64,000 bases of DNA from Chitinophagaceae bacterium (GTDB taxonomy: Bacteria > Bacteroidota > Bacteroidia > Chitinophagales > Chitinophagaceae), in NCBI GenBank assembly GCA_947454715.1, contig CANGMZ010000001.1:1-64000 (forward strand), in the 5' to 3' direction. The notes beneath the pieces are model-generated. The model was not told where the DNA came from and made no database searches. It worked only from the letters and a program-made list of their open reading frames with translations. The position numbers were made by a program, and so were the translations under genes. Below are positions 1-8,552 of the stretch, one piece after another; the first letter of the stretch is position 1; every line of letters starts with the position of its first letter.

Positions 1-2
1 AG

Positions 3-107
3 CCATTCAGTAATTGTGCACTGAGCGCAGGTGTATGCTTTGCGCTTAAAAACGACGACAGCAGACGACATAGAGGCAAAAACGATGTCATCTCAAGACG
101 TAGATAA
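3..107 (+). CDS. Possible C-terminal end of a gene cut by the left window edge
   Basis: Frame 3 is open from the window edge to a TAA at 105-107 and would encode a short tail ending in a very basic stretch (KNDVISRRR). A strong hairpin terminator lies 25 nt downstream, which fits the end of a rightward gene. The other two forward frames stop early, at 22-24 and 11-13. Too little protein is visible to name a family, and the frame could be open by chance. Confidence 0.3.
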   Translation, partial: PFSNCALSAGVCFALKNDDSRRHRGKNDVISRRR

Positions 108-132
108 GAACAGAATAATCTAATGACATACT

Positions 133-180
133 AAAAAGACAAGGGGTTGATATTTAACGATATCAACCCCTTGTCTTTTT
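133..180. terminator. Bidirectional hairpin terminator
   Basis: A perfect 20-bp stem (133-152 with 161-180) encloses an 8-nt loop. It has A5 on the left flank and T5 on the right flank, so it can terminate in both directions. It sits between the rightward gene fragment at the window edge and the leftward DUF4293 gene. Confidence 0.9.
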
Positions 181-194
181 ATAAAAATATTTAT

Positions 195-629
195 CTATCG
201 TAGTCTGTCCATCGATTTGACCAGTTTTTCATCTTTTCTTATGCCCATAATTGCCAGAACAAGGAATAGTAGGGACACTATAGGCAAAACAGCACCAATA
301 CCATAAGCACCGCCAACATTTGGAGTAGCTTGTTTTAATGCGCTAACGCGTGACAGCATCATGGCAATAAACCCACCGATACTAACAATACTCACAAAAG
401 ATAATGCCAATTGGCGTTTACGGTTGCGGAACATAAAAATGCTGACAAGTGGCAAAAGAATCATTACCATAGCAATTATCAGCGATGGGTAATGGTCGTT
501 AATGCGCAGTTCGTGAGGCATATCTACCCCGTTTACTGTTTCGTGCCACTTATAAAGAGCGGTAACCAACAGGCAACCATTTAAAAGCGCAGCAATTAAC
601 AGAAAGAGTGATTGTTTACGTTGAATCAT
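195..629 (-). CDS. DUF4293 family membrane protein
   Basis: This is a 144-residue integral membrane protein with four predicted hydrophobic segments (about residues 7-27, 47-66, 75-93 and 108-129). It opens with MIQRKQ and ends with the basic tail DEKLVKSMDRLR; both ends are typical of DUF4293, a family found in Bacteroidota and of unknown function. The start ATG is the first available and gives the usual length. It lies 29 nt downstream of serS on the same strand, so it may be cotranscribed with it. The terminator at 133-180 closes the unit. Family assignment is by recalled motif, not by search. Confidence 0.8.
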   Translation of the reverse strand: MIQRKQSLFLLIAALLNGCLLVTALYKWHETVNGVDMPHELRINDHYPSLIIAMVMILLPLVSIFMFRNRKRQLALSFVSIVSIGGFIAMMLSRVSALKQATPNVGGAYGIGAVLPIVSLLFLVLAIMGIRKDEKLVKSMDRLR

Positions 630-658
630 AAAAGCGGAATATTATAAATGTTTTTTTA

Positions 659-1930
659 TTAGCTAATCATGTCTTTACCGAAGTATGGTTGTAGTGCAGC
701 TGGTATCTTTATACCATCAGCTGTTTGATTATTCTCTAAAAGGCATGCCATGATACGCGGTAAAGCCAATGAGCTACCATTCAGTGTGTGTACCAACTGT
801 GTTTTGCCATCAGCACCCTTGTAGCGTATTTTCATACGGTTTGCCTGAAATACTTCAAAGTTTGATACTGAACTCACTTCCAACCAACGTTCCTGAGCCG
901 CACTGTATACTTCAAAATCGTAGGTAATAGCGGCAGTAAAACTCATATCACCACCACACAGGCGAAGGATACGATATGGTAATTCCAGGTTCTGTAACAG
1001 TTGTTCTACATGGGCTACCATGCCTTCGAGCATATCATAGCTGCTAGAGGGGTGAGATAGTTGCACAATCTCTACTTTGTCAAATTGATGTACACGATTA
1101 AGACCACGGACATCTTTGCCATAAGAACCTGCTTCACGGCGGAAACAAGGAGAGTAAGCGGTCATTTTAACCGGCAATTCACTTTCCTGAACAATGACAT
1201 CACGGTATATGTTAGTAATCGGAACTTCAGCTGTTGGTATCAGATAAAAGCCATCTTCTGTGACATGATACATCTGACCTTCTTTGTCAGGTAACTGTCC
1301 TGTACCATAAGCTGTAGCAGCGTTTACCATGAATGGAGGACAATATTCTTTGTAGCCGGCATCCATGTTATAATTAAGAAAATAATTAATCAGCGCACGC
1401 TGTAATCGTGCACCCTGACCCATGAATACAGGAAACCCACTACCTGTTATTTTATTACCCAGTTCAAAATCTATAAGGCTGTATTTAGCGGCCAGATCCC
1501 AATGGGGTGCTTTATGTTCATTGAGCGTAGGCATTGTTCCGCCGGTGCGTACAATTTCGTTTTCTTCAGGTGTTCTGCCTGCTGGCACACTGCTATGTGG
1601 TAGGTTAGGCAGGCGCACCAATGTATCATTGAGCTCATTTTCCAGGTCTGCCAGTGCCTGAGCTATTTCTTTTGCTTTCTCTTTACCTGCAGATACCTGC
1701 GCTTTCAACACTTCGGCCTGTTCTTTTTCGCCCTTAGCCATGTGTGCTCCTATTGCTTTTGCTGCTGTGTTGGCTGCATTGGCAATATTGTCATTTTCTA
1801 CCTGTAACACCCTACGGCGCTCATCGAGATTTATTATGGTATCTACCAGTTCGGTTTCTTTAAAGTTTTTCTTCTTTAAGCCAGCCAGCACCAGTTCTTT
1901 GTCTTGTCTGAATAGTTGTATAGGTAACAT
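659..1930 (-). CDS. serS: Serine--tRNA ligase
   Basis: Class II aminoacyl-tRNA synthetase that charges tRNA-Ser in the cytoplasm. The 423-residue length is normal. The N-terminal 100 residues form the expected long antiparallel coiled-coil arm (Glu/Lys/Ala rich) that binds the tRNA-Ser variable arm. The catalytic core follows: motif 2 around FRREAGSYGKDVRGLNRVHQ (about residues 260-285) and motif 3 near the C-terminus (NGSSLALPRIMACLLEN). It is transcribed divergently from pheS across about 250 nt. A TAtcTTTG promoter element lies 22 nt upstream of the ATG, so unlike several neighbours this gene should have a short normal leader. No oddities were seen. Confidence 0.97.
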   Translation of the reverse strand: MLPIQLFRQDKELVLAGLKKKNFKETELVDTIINLDERRRVLQVENDNIANAANTAAKAIGAHMAKGEKEQAEVLKAQVSAGKEKAKEIAQALADLENELNDTLVRLPNLPHSSVPAGRTPEENEIVRTGGTMPTLNEHKAPHWDLAAKYSLIDFELGNKITGSGFPVFMGQGARLQRALINYFLNYNMDAGYKEYCPPFMVNAATAYGTGQLPDKEGQMYHVTEDGFYLIPTAEVPITNIYRDVIVQESELPVKMTAYSPCFRREAGSYGKDVRGLNRVHQFDKVEIVQLSHPSSSYDMLEGMVAHVEQLLQNLELPYRILRLCGGDMSFTAAITYDFEVYSAAQERWLEVSSVSNFEVFQANRMKIRYKGADGKTQLVHTLNGSSLALPRIMACLLENNQTADGIKIPAALQPYFGKDMIS

Positions 1931-1952
1931 ATATTGTATTTATTATCGCTCA

Positions 1953-1960
1953 CAAAGATA
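1953..1960 (-). promoter_or_regulatory. Bacteroidota -7 promoter element for serS
   Basis: On the minus strand this reads TATCTTTG, a match to the Bacteroidota TAnnTTTG element, 22 nt before the serS start codon. The predicted transcript would have a leader of roughly 15-20 nt. Confidence 0.55.
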
Positions 1961-2163
1961 GTAAATGGAAACAGACTTTGGGGTGACCAGTTGCAATGTG
2001 CTGCTGCGTTTGGTAAAATGGCTACATATTTCATTGTCTTTGTTTTTATATGTAACTACCTGAGTGGCCGATTTGTGTTGTTTTGCGGCGTTGGTAAGTG
2101 TTTACTTACCCAATTGTTCTCCGTGTGTACGAGTCGGCAATTCAAACTCACAATTTTTCAACT

Positions 2164-2171
2164 TATATTTG
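2164..2171 (+). promoter_or_regulatory. Bacteroidota -7 promoter element touching pheS start
   Basis: TATATTTG matches TAnnTTTG and ends only 6 nt before the pheS ATG at 2178. Transcription would be expected to start at or beside the initiation codon, so the message may be leaderless. It also argues against a start further upstream. Confidence 0.55.
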
Positions 2172-2177
2172 TGCCCT

Positions 2178-3206
2178 ATGGCATCCTTACAGGAGCAGAT
2201 CCAACAATACGAACAAGAGATAATAGCATTCCAGTCTGCTAATGCAGCTGAACTTGAAGATTTCCGCATACGCTTTTTAGGTGCAAAAGGCATCGTAAAG
2301 CAGATATTCGGGGAGATGAAGAATGTACCTGCCGACCAACGTAAGGAAGCGGGACAGATGCTCAATGCATTCAAGATACTTGCAGAAGAAAAATACGATT
2401 CATTTAAAGCTCAGCAGGTAGATACCAAGGCTTCAGGCCCGCTGGTTGATCACACTTTGCCGGGTACACCGCTGCCATTAGGCACTCGCCACCCGCTGCG
2501 TGTAGTCGAAAATAAGATCGTGTCTATATTTGAGCGCATTGGGTTCAGTGTGGCAACAGGTCCGGAGATAGAAGATGATTGGCATAATTTCACTTCGTTG
2601 AACATGCCGGAGCATCACCCGGCTCGTGACATGCAGGATACATTTTATGTGTCTACAAACCCCGATTGGGTATTGCGTACACATACTTCTTCTACGCAGG
2701 CACGTATTTTGGAAACAGAATCATTGCCTATAAGAGTAATTTGTCCGGGACGAGTGTATCGTAATGAGACAATTTCTGCTCGTGCACACTGTTTCTTCCA
2801 TCAGTGCGAAGGGTTGTATGTAGATAAGAATGTATCTTTTGCTGATTTGAAACAAACGCTCTATTACTTTGTTACCGAAATGTTTGGTGAAAATACTAAG
2901 GTTCGTTTCCGCCCGTCATATTTTCCGTTCACTGAGCCAAGTGCAGAAATGGATATTTCTTGTACCGTATGTGGTGGCAGTGGTTGCAATCTTTGTAAAC
3001 ATACCGGTTGGGTAGAGATACTAGGTTGTGGCATGGTACACCCAAATATGTTGCGCAATTTCGGTATTGATCCTGAAGTATATACCGGTTTCGCATTCGG
3101 TATGGGTGTGGAACGTATCACTCAGGTGAAGTATCAGGTAAATGATTTACGCATGTATTCGCAAAATGATGTACGTTTCTTACGGCAGTTTCAAGCCATA
3201 CAGTAG
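2178..3206 (+). CDS. pheS: Phenylalanine--tRNA ligase alpha subunit
   Basis: This is the catalytic subunit of the (alpha-beta)2 phenylalanyl-tRNA synthetase. The start at 2178 (MASLQEQI) gives 342 residues, the usual family length. An upstream in-frame start at 2064 would add 38 residues unlike the family and would place the promoter element inside the gene. The N-terminal coiled coil is followed by the class II core: motif 2 (RVYRNETISARAHCFFHQCEG), FRPSYFPFTEPSAEMD, a Cys-rich loop (CTVCGGSGCNLCKHTGW) and motif 3 (FGMGVERITQVKY). The beta subunit gene pheT is not adjacent, so the two subunits are encoded separately here. A hairpin terminator follows the stop codon. Confidence 0.97.
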   Translation: MASLQEQIQQYEQEIIAFQSANAAELEDFRIRFLGAKGIVKQIFGEMKNVPADQRKEAGQMLNAFKILAEEKYDSFKAQQVDTKASGPLVDHTLPGTPLPLGTRHPLRVVENKIVSIFERIGFSVATGPEIEDDWHNFTSLNMPEHHPARDMQDTFYVSTNPDWVLRTHTSSTQARILETESLPIRVICPGRVYRNETISARAHCFFHQCEGLYVDKNVSFADLKQTLYYFVTEMFGENTKVRFRPSYFPFTEPSAEMDISCTVCGGSGCNLCKHTGWVEILGCGMVHPNMLRNFGIDPEVYTGFAFGMGVERITQVKYQVNDLRMYSQNDVRFLRQFQAIQ

Positions 3207-3236
3207 ATACGCAATATTAATAGGATCACAGTTATA

Positions 3237-3270
3237 TAGCAGGCAGTCTTTATGGTTGCCTGCTATTGTT
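3237..3270 (+). terminator. Terminator after pheS
   Basis: A 9-bp perfect stem (3237-3245 with 3257-3265) with an 11-nt loop is followed by TTGTTTT. It sits 30 nt after the pheS stop. Confidence 0.75.
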
Positions 3271-3331
3271 TTAATGGGTATTGTAATTAGGTTGTTATCA
3301 ACTGTGGTTCTTACTATAATAAGTAATTTTA

Positions 3332-4399
3332 TTGCTATCTTTAAACTTTAACGGCACTCTTTTGTACATAAAAACACGGATTTCATATACCGTTAGTCTA
3401 TTGTCTGACCACTTTGCGAAACTACTTTTGCCTTTTTTGCTGGCGATGGTGTTGTTGGGTGCATGCAATGGCAAACAAAAGAGCATCAACCAAATCGTGT
3501 TCAAGGCGCAAAAAGACGCCATGATTGATAAGTATTCCAAGATTCCGCATGATGAAATTATACAACAAGCCGCTGACAACAGGTTGTATAGTGAGCTAAG
3601 AGAGTACTATAAAAAAGCACTGATAAGATTAAAGTCGCATACCGATAATGATTGTGCCAAACTGATTATTGTTGCGCTTACTATTGAGACCGGTAAATAC
3701 GCTACCCCTGCCAATACCTATGGTATACCTTTTATTTTCGTAACAGCAGACAATATGGGGCTTGATTATTATGACCTTACACCTGCAATAGCTGAAAATG
3801 ATGTTACGGAGCTTACTCAGACTACTGAAGATGGAGCTTGGTCTAAGAAGGGAGCCGTATTTATAGCGGATAAGCTGGATTCTATTATCAGCAGGTATAC
3901 AGACTATCATAGTAGTAAGAGATTCCCTCCGGTGAAAAAACCCGAAACTTTTGGCGATTTGCCACCGGGGCAAGATGAAGATATGTATGATTATGGCGAT
4001 GTTCCGTATCATCTGAAAGTCAACAGCCAGGGCTTGCGGATGGATCATGACCTTACTTTCCCTAAGACTAAACAAACCATTCTTATATTAGGTGATGCTG
4101 AGGTGTTCAGCCCTATGTTAAGCAATGAGTTTACGGCTACTGCTATATTGCAAAAACGCCATCCTGATAAAGAGATTATTAATGCAGGTGTGCGCCATTA
4201 TACGATGGATGATTATGAGTCGCTGTATCTGGAAAAGGCAAGGTTCGCAGAGCCGGATATTGTCATTGTTTGTACAAATGGTGGAGACATACTTAATCAG
4301 TACTTCGCTCATCGTAATAAATATGGTCGTAGTGATAAGATATATGAGCCGAGCGATGTAGAGGCCCTTTTCTACAATCAGCTTTATGGTAAAAATTAA
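3332..4399 (+). CDS. SGNH-hydrolase-like lipoprotein lacking the catalytic serine
   Basis: A 355-residue secreted protein. A hydrophobic stretch ends in LLGAC, a lipobox, about 45 residues from the annotated start, so the true start may lie downstream of 3332; TTG codons are available. The C-terminal third resembles the SGNH/GDSL fold: GLRMDHD, then strand ILILGDAEVF where the family has GDSxTFG, then INAGVRHYTMDDY and a strand IVIVCTNGGDI. The nucleophile position is Ala256 (G254-D255-A256), the block III Asn pattern is altered, and the protein ends before any block V DxxH motif. It is therefore probably not an active esterase of this class. It lies 11 nt before a DinB-like gene on the same strand. 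Confidence 0.6.
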   Translation: MLSLNFNGTLLYIKTRISYTVSLLSDHFAKLLLPFLLAMVLLGACNGKQKSINQIVFKAQKDAMIDKYSKIPHDEIIQQAADNRLYSELREYYKKALIRLKSHTDNDCAKLIIVALTIETGKYATPANTYGIPFIFVTADNMGLDYYDLTPAIAENDVTELTQTTEDGAWSKKGAVFIADKLDSIISRYTDYHSSKRFPPVKKPETFGDLPPGQDEDMYDYGDVPYHLKVNSQGLRMDHDLTFPKTKQTILILGDAEVFSPMLSNEFTATAILQKRHPDKEIINAGVRHYTMDDYESLYLEKARFAEPDIVIVCTNGGDILNQYFAHRNKYGRSDKIYEPSDVEALFYNQLYGKN

Positions 4400-4410
4400 A
4401 TCCTTGCTAA

Positions 4411-4953
4411 ATGCCGGAAAATATAGAAGAACTAAAATATCCCATTGGCAGATACATGAAGCCGGAAGGGTACAACGCCAATGAGTTGCGCAGTTGGATA
4501 AACATCCTGAAAGCACTACCGATGTGGATGGATGCCTGTATTGAGAATTTAGATGTATATCAGTTAGAAACACCCTATAGAGAAGGGGGTTGGACCATAC
4601 AGCAGGTTGTGCACCATGTAGCCGATAGCCACCTGAATGCATTTATAAGATTAAAACTTGCATTAACAGAAGACAACCCTACAGTAAAACCATATAAAGA
4701 AGAGTTGTGGGCCGCGCTGGAAGACACGAAGCAAGTGCCGGTAAATGTATCTGTTACCATGTTGCACGCGGTGCATAGACGCATGGTAGCTTTGTTAGAG
4801 CGTATGACCGATGCGCAGTGGCTGCGCACCTATTACCACCCGGAGCAAGAAAGGAGTGTGCCGATATGGGAAATGGTAGCTATGTACGCTTGGCACAGTA
4901 AGCACCACACAGAGCACATTCGCCGGCTCAGAGAGCGGATGGGTTGGTATTGA
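4411..4953 (+). CDS. DinB/YfiT superfamily metal-dependent protein
   Basis: A 180-residue cytoplasmic protein of the DinB_2/YfiT group, four-helix-bundle proteins that bind a divalent metal through three histidines; family members include bacillithiol S-transferases and putative hydrolases. The start region (YPIGRYMKPEGYN) and GGWTIQQVVHHVADSHLNA are characteristic. The metal-binding candidates are the His in HHVADSH and the histidines in WHSKHHTEHIRRLRERMGW at the C-terminus. The substrate cannot be told from sequence. The gene follows the SGNH-like lipoprotein by 11 nt and is probably cotranscribed with it. Confidence 0.85.
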   Translation: MPENIEELKYPIGRYMKPEGYNANELRSWINILKALPMWMDACIENLDVYQLETPYREGGWTIQQVVHHVADSHLNAFIRLKLALTEDNPTVKPYKEELWAALEDTKQVPVNVSVTMLHAVHRRMVALLERMTDAQWLRTYYHPEQERSVPIWEMVAMYAWHSKHHTEHIRRLRERMGWY

Positions 4954-5035
4954 GCCCAGTAGCTAATATTAGCATCTTTGTTATTTTGTTTAAATTGAAA
5001 ATTGCTGCTTACTTTTATAAAATAAAACACCTCTT

Positions 5036-5527
5036 ATGTCCGGTACTTTAATTTTTGTTCATAGCCTTCTGCGCTATTTTGTTATTATTCTTACTATTGT
5101 TGTTGCTGCACAAGCCGTTATGGGCATGACCGGTAATAAAACGTTTACTCCCGGCAATCGCAAGGCAGCATTATTTATGATGATTGCCTGTGATCTTCAG
5201 TTGTTAGTAGGTCTTGGCGTGTACTTCCTCGGTGGTCATTTACAAGCAATGCAGCAGCCGGGTGCTATGGCTAATCATTACACTCGTTTTTATGGCATGG
5301 AACACCCTATGAGTATGATTATAGGTATTGTTTTAGTGCATCTGGCATACAAAGCTGCAAAATCAGCAATGGGTGATGCTCAGAAATTTAAGCGTGTATT
5401 CTGGTTCGCATTTATTGCATTGCTGTTATTTGTATCTCAGACGCCTTGGCCATCTAAAAAAGATACTGCAAAACCTTGGTTGCCCGGTATGGCAATGATT
5501 TCTGCGCCTGCTGCTGCTCATGCTTAG
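5036..5527 (+). CDS. Four-helix membrane protein of unknown function
   Basis: A 163-residue integral membrane protein with four hydrophobic segments (about residues 7-30, 43-65, 93-110 and 122-138) and an Ala-rich C-terminus. It resembles a small Bacteroidota family often labelled cytochrome-b-like, with conserved H9 in VHSLLR and the YGMEHPMSM motif before the third helix. Whether haem is bound cannot be judged from sequence alone. Its last 8 nt overlap the start of the downstream plsC-type gene, indicating translational coupling. Confidence 0.65.
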   Translation: MSGTLIFVHSLLRYFVIILTIVVAAQAVMGMTGNKTFTPGNRKAALFMMIACDLQLLVGLGVYFLGGHLQAMQQPGAMANHYTRFYGMEHPMSMIIGIVLVHLAYKAAKSAMGDAQKFKRVFWFAFIALLLFVSQTPWPSKKDTAKPWLPGMAMISAPAAAHA

Positions 5528-6254
5528 GAAAATATTACAGCCCTTATATACAGCGTATGTGTTTCTTACTTTTTTGGTAAGTATACTGATAGTATTGCCA
5601 ATAGTTGCGATATTTAGTATCAGTGACAATTACAAAGGGCGGAAGCGGGTTCACTCAGTGGTGAGAGGTTGGAGCATACTGTGGTTGTGGCTTATAGGCA
5701 TGCCGGTAAAAGTGAAAGGTAGAATGCCCGAAGGTCGCTACATAATAGTCGCTAATCATATCTCCTATATGGATACGCTGGTTATTTTTCCGGCTATTCC
5801 TTCTTTTTTTCGTCCGTTAGGTAAAAAAGAGATGAGTAAGGTGCCGCTCTTTGGGTTTATCTATAAACAAATAGTGATACTGGTAGATAGGAGCAGTGCC
5901 GTGAGCAGGGCGGTAAGCATGCGCCTAATGTGGCGTGTGTTGCGTAAAGAGGGGCACATCCTTCTTTTCCCGGAGGGCACCTTCAATGAAACGGCTGATA
6001 CACTTAAAAGTTTTTATGATGGGGCGTTTAAACTGGCACTAACAACCCAAACAGATATTTTGCCGCTTATTTTGCCAGATACTGTTGACCGTTGGCACTA
6101 CAGTGCCTGGTGGAAGGTATGGCCGGGTAAAAACAGAGCTATATTTCTCAATCCGGTAAAAGTGAACGGAAGGCAGATTGGTCAGCTTGCAGAATTTAAG
6201 CAGGAAGTATTTTCTGAGATGGAAAAAGAGCTAAATAAGTATTACAAACCCTGA
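5520..6254 (+). CDS. plsC: 1-acyl-sn-glycerol-3-phosphate acyltransferase (PlsC family)
   Basis: A 244-residue membrane-associated acyltransferase expected to convert lysophosphatidic acid to phosphatidic acid. An N-terminal hydrophobic anchor (about residues 10-30) is followed by the catalytic motif I NHISYMD (N79-H80 to D85) and motif III FPEGT (F150-T154), which binds the glycerol phosphate. The start ATG overlaps the previous gene by 8 nt; no later in-frame start would keep the membrane anchor. The substrate could also be another lysophospholipid or an aminolipid, since the family is broad. Confidence 0.88.
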   Translation: MLRKILQPLYTAYVFLTFLVSILIVLPIVAIFSISDNYKGRKRVHSVVRGWSILWLWLIGMPVKVKGRMPEGRYIIVANHISYMDTLVIFPAIPSFFRPLGKKEMSKVPLFGFIYKQIVILVDRSSAVSRAVSMRLMWRVLRKEGHILLFPEGTFNETADTLKSFYDGAFKLALTTQTDILPLILPDTVDRWHYSAWWKVWPGKNRAIFLNPVKVNGRQIGQLAEFKQEVFSEMEKELNKYYKP

Positions 6255-6504
6255 TGCAGAGGCGAATTAAATTGTTTTTAGTAATGCCCTTAGGGTAGTT
6301 TTAAATATAATATAGCAAAAAATTTGTGAAAAACGGCAAAAAATAAGTATCATTGACTACTTATTGCGGGCTGTACTGGCAAAAAAGGATAAAAAAGTGA
6401 ACAATTACTATTAAAAATCCGTTTTTAATTATAAAAAATTGTGTGAAAGTTCTAATTTTATCGCTGCAACAATCCGTTACTTATAAAAATCATTAACTGA
6501 ATAA

Positions 6505-7230
6505 ATGGTCTATATGCAAAAGGGTATATTTAAAAGTGTTTCTACGCTGGCAATGTTATTGCTGGTTGCTTTGAATTTCAATTCTTACGGTCAGGATATC
6601 GTGAAAGTAAGAAACCAAAACTTTACCTCTTACTTCTCAAAATCTCAGCACCTGCCGGTATTGGTTGTTTATACACTTACTCCTGAGTTGTTTAACTGTA
6701 GCAAGCAAAAAGGCGAAAGTGGTATTAAGTTGAGTACAGACCCTCAGTTGCCTGAGTTCTCCTCTCTTGGCGATGATTACAACAACACTCAGTTCGATCA
6801 TGCTCAGATGATGTCTCCTGATGAGAATACTTGCGATAAAGATGCATACAGAGAGAGCTATTACTACACTAATGTAATGCCAATGCCAAAAAATCTTTAC
6901 AAGAGTCTTTGGGAAAAATTACAGCAGAAAGAAATGGCTAAGGCTAAGAAGTACAAGAAAATAAAAGTGTTTTCAGGTACTGTAGGTCGTAACTGGATTA
7001 TTGGTGCAGATAACAATATCATCGTTCCTGAATATTGCTGGAAAGTGATTTACATTCCTAGCACTGACGAATACCTTTGCTATCAGTTCCACAACATCGA
7101 GCCATACTTCGATAAAGACAAATTGGAACTCCACAAAGTAGATATCAATACTATTGAGTCTCTTGCCGGTGTACATTTTGTAAATGGTGTTATCTCTGCC
7201 AGCTACGTATCACCAACTCCAAATAATTAA
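6505..7230 (+). CDS. Secreted DNA/RNA non-specific endonuclease homologue with altered active site
   Basis: A 241-residue protein with a signal peptide (hydrophobic residues 12-26, likely cleavage before QDI). The middle region follows the NUC (NucA/nuclease G) pattern. FDHAQMMSP stands where active enzymes have Y-D-R-G-H, and ESYYYTNVMPMPKNLYKSLWEKL matches the Mg-binding Asn helix (N123). Aligned this way the catalytic His position is Gln101 (D98-H99-A100-Q101). The protein may be inactive or may use the neighbouring His99. A second ATG at 6514 is equally possible as start. About 250 nt of AT-rich sequence precedes it and a strong terminator follows, so it is monocistronic. Confidence 0.65.
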   Translation: MVYMQKGIFKSVSTLAMLLLVALNFNSYGQDIVKVRNQNFTSYFSKSQHLPVLVVYTLTPELFNCSKQKGESGIKLSTDPQLPEFSSLGDDYNNTQFDHAQMMSPDENTCDKDAYRESYYYTNVMPMPKNLYKSLWEKLQQKEMAKAKKYKKIKVFSGTVGRNWIIGADNNIIVPEYCWKVIYIPSTDEYLCYQFHNIEPYFDKDKLELHKVDINTIESLAGVHFVNGVISASYVSPTPNN

Positions 7231-7255
7231 TACTCCCTTTTAATAAACGATACTG

Positions 7256-7288
7256 ATCCGCTACACATTGTGTAGCGGATTTTTTTTT
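7256..7288 (+). terminator. Terminator after the NUC-like gene
   Basis: An 11-bp perfect stem (7256-7266 with 7270-7280) has a 3-nt loop followed by eight T residues. Confidence 0.92.
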
Positions 7289-7436
7289 GAGGTCAAAATA
7301 TTTATTTTATAGTAGGTGGTAATGCTTAACAAATTGTTTAGCTTCGTAATAGTTATAGATGATTGTTGTCAGTTAGTTGATATGGTCGTTTAGATGCTGA
7401 AATATATCTCCTTTACATGAAAACATATTACTCAGG

Positions 7437-8486
7437 ATGGTTGTTTACGATAGGTTGTCCCGCATTCGTCTTTTAAGAAAGCACTACTCCTTCAAATTCC
7501 TATTCATTGCATTTATTGGTATTCATTTACCTCTGATAGGTGTAACACTTTATTTATGGGAATCTCCTGCTCCGGTTGATGGCTTCAAAGTTGTGCTACT
7601 GACTCTTGTACTAACATTAGCGGCAACATCTGTTACCTTATTAGTGTTAAACAAACTTCTGGCACCACTTCACTTAGCGCAGGTCTCACTCGAAGTGTAT
7701 CTTAAAGAAAGAAGATTACCTGAGTTGCCATTACACTATCAGGATGAAGCAGGCACATTACTCAGTAATATCCATAATACTATACAACAACTAGACCTTC
7801 TGATAATGGAAAAGACAGGGGTCATCGATTTACTCTCGCACGATATGCGTAGCCCCATAGCAAGAATAATAGGGCTATCGCAGGTGCAAAAAATAGATCA
7901 TGAAGCCGGTAATACCAACCTCTATTCAGATGAGATCATTAAAGAATGCAATAATGCTCTTGCCCTGTTAAATGATGTACTGGGTATACTCAAGCAAGAG
8001 GAAATGATGGGGCGGAGTATAACCTTGGTCAATACCTCGATTGCAGCGATTTTAAAGAAGTGTATCGATTCTGCCGATCAGGCTGCTGCACGCAAAAAAT
8101 TGTCGTGGAATGTAGTAGTAGATAACGAGTTGAAGACAGAGTTGGAGCCAATCTTGTTTGCACAGGCTATCAAAAATGTGTTGAGTAATGCCATTAAGTT
8201 TTCTCCTCAAGATGGTACAATTTCTATAGAGTCAAAGATATCGGGTAGGGAATTATTCCTGAGTGTAAAGGATATGGGTATAGGTTTTGACCCTAAGGAT
8301 AAGGAATTGCTCTTTAATCGTTTTACCAAAGCGGGTAGAAAAGGAACAAATGGGGAACCATCTGTAGGTTTGGGGTTGTATCTGTGTAAGAAAATAATAC
8401 AACGTCAGGGAGGTGAGCTTATTGCAGAAAGTGAAGGAGACGGCAAGGGTGCAACATTTACATTTATTATGCCACTGAAAAACTAA
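7437..8486 (+). CDS. Membrane sensor histidine kinase
   Basis: A 349-residue two-component kinase. Two N-terminal membrane helices (about residues 20-42 and 52-75) bracket only a short periplasmic loop, followed by a linker, a HisKA domain with the phospho-acceptor H135 in LLSHDMRSPIARI, and a HATPase domain. In the HATPase domain the N box is NVLSNAIKFSP, G1 is DMGIGF, the F box is LFNRFTKAG and G2 is SVGLGLYLCKKI. The small extracytoplasmic region suggests it senses the membrane or a partner protein. No response regulator is adjacent, so it is an orphan kinase here. It converges on the nucleotidylyltransferase gene. Confidence 0.93.
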   Translation: MVVYDRLSRIRLLRKHYSFKFLFIAFIGIHLPLIGVTLYLWESPAPVDGFKVVLLTLVLTLAATSVTLLVLNKLLAPLHLAQVSLEVYLKERRLPELPLHYQDEAGTLLSNIHNTIQQLDLLIMEKTGVIDLLSHDMRSPIARIIGLSQVQKIDHEAGNTNLYSDEIIKECNNALALLNDVLGILKQEEMMGRSITLVNTSIAAILKKCIDSADQAAARKKLSWNVVVDNELKTELEPILFAQAIKNVLSNAIKFSPQDGTISIESKISGRELFLSVKDMGIGFDPKDKELLFNRFTKAGRKGTNGEPSVGLGLYLCKKIIQRQGGELIAESEGDGKGATFTFIMPLKN

Positions 8487-8552
8487 CATTGAATAGCAAA
8501 ATGGCTAATCAAGTTAATGACCAGCCCTATTCAAGTATCTTCAAACAATGAG

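Noticed and set aside
2064-2177. N-terminal extension of pheS
   Set aside because: The promoter element at 2164-2171 lies inside this stretch and the added residues are unlike the family.
6342-6365. 8-bp AT-only inverted repeat in the gap before the NUC-like gene
   Set aside because: Made only of weak pairs bar one, with no T run; such hairpins are expected by chance in AT-rich gaps.
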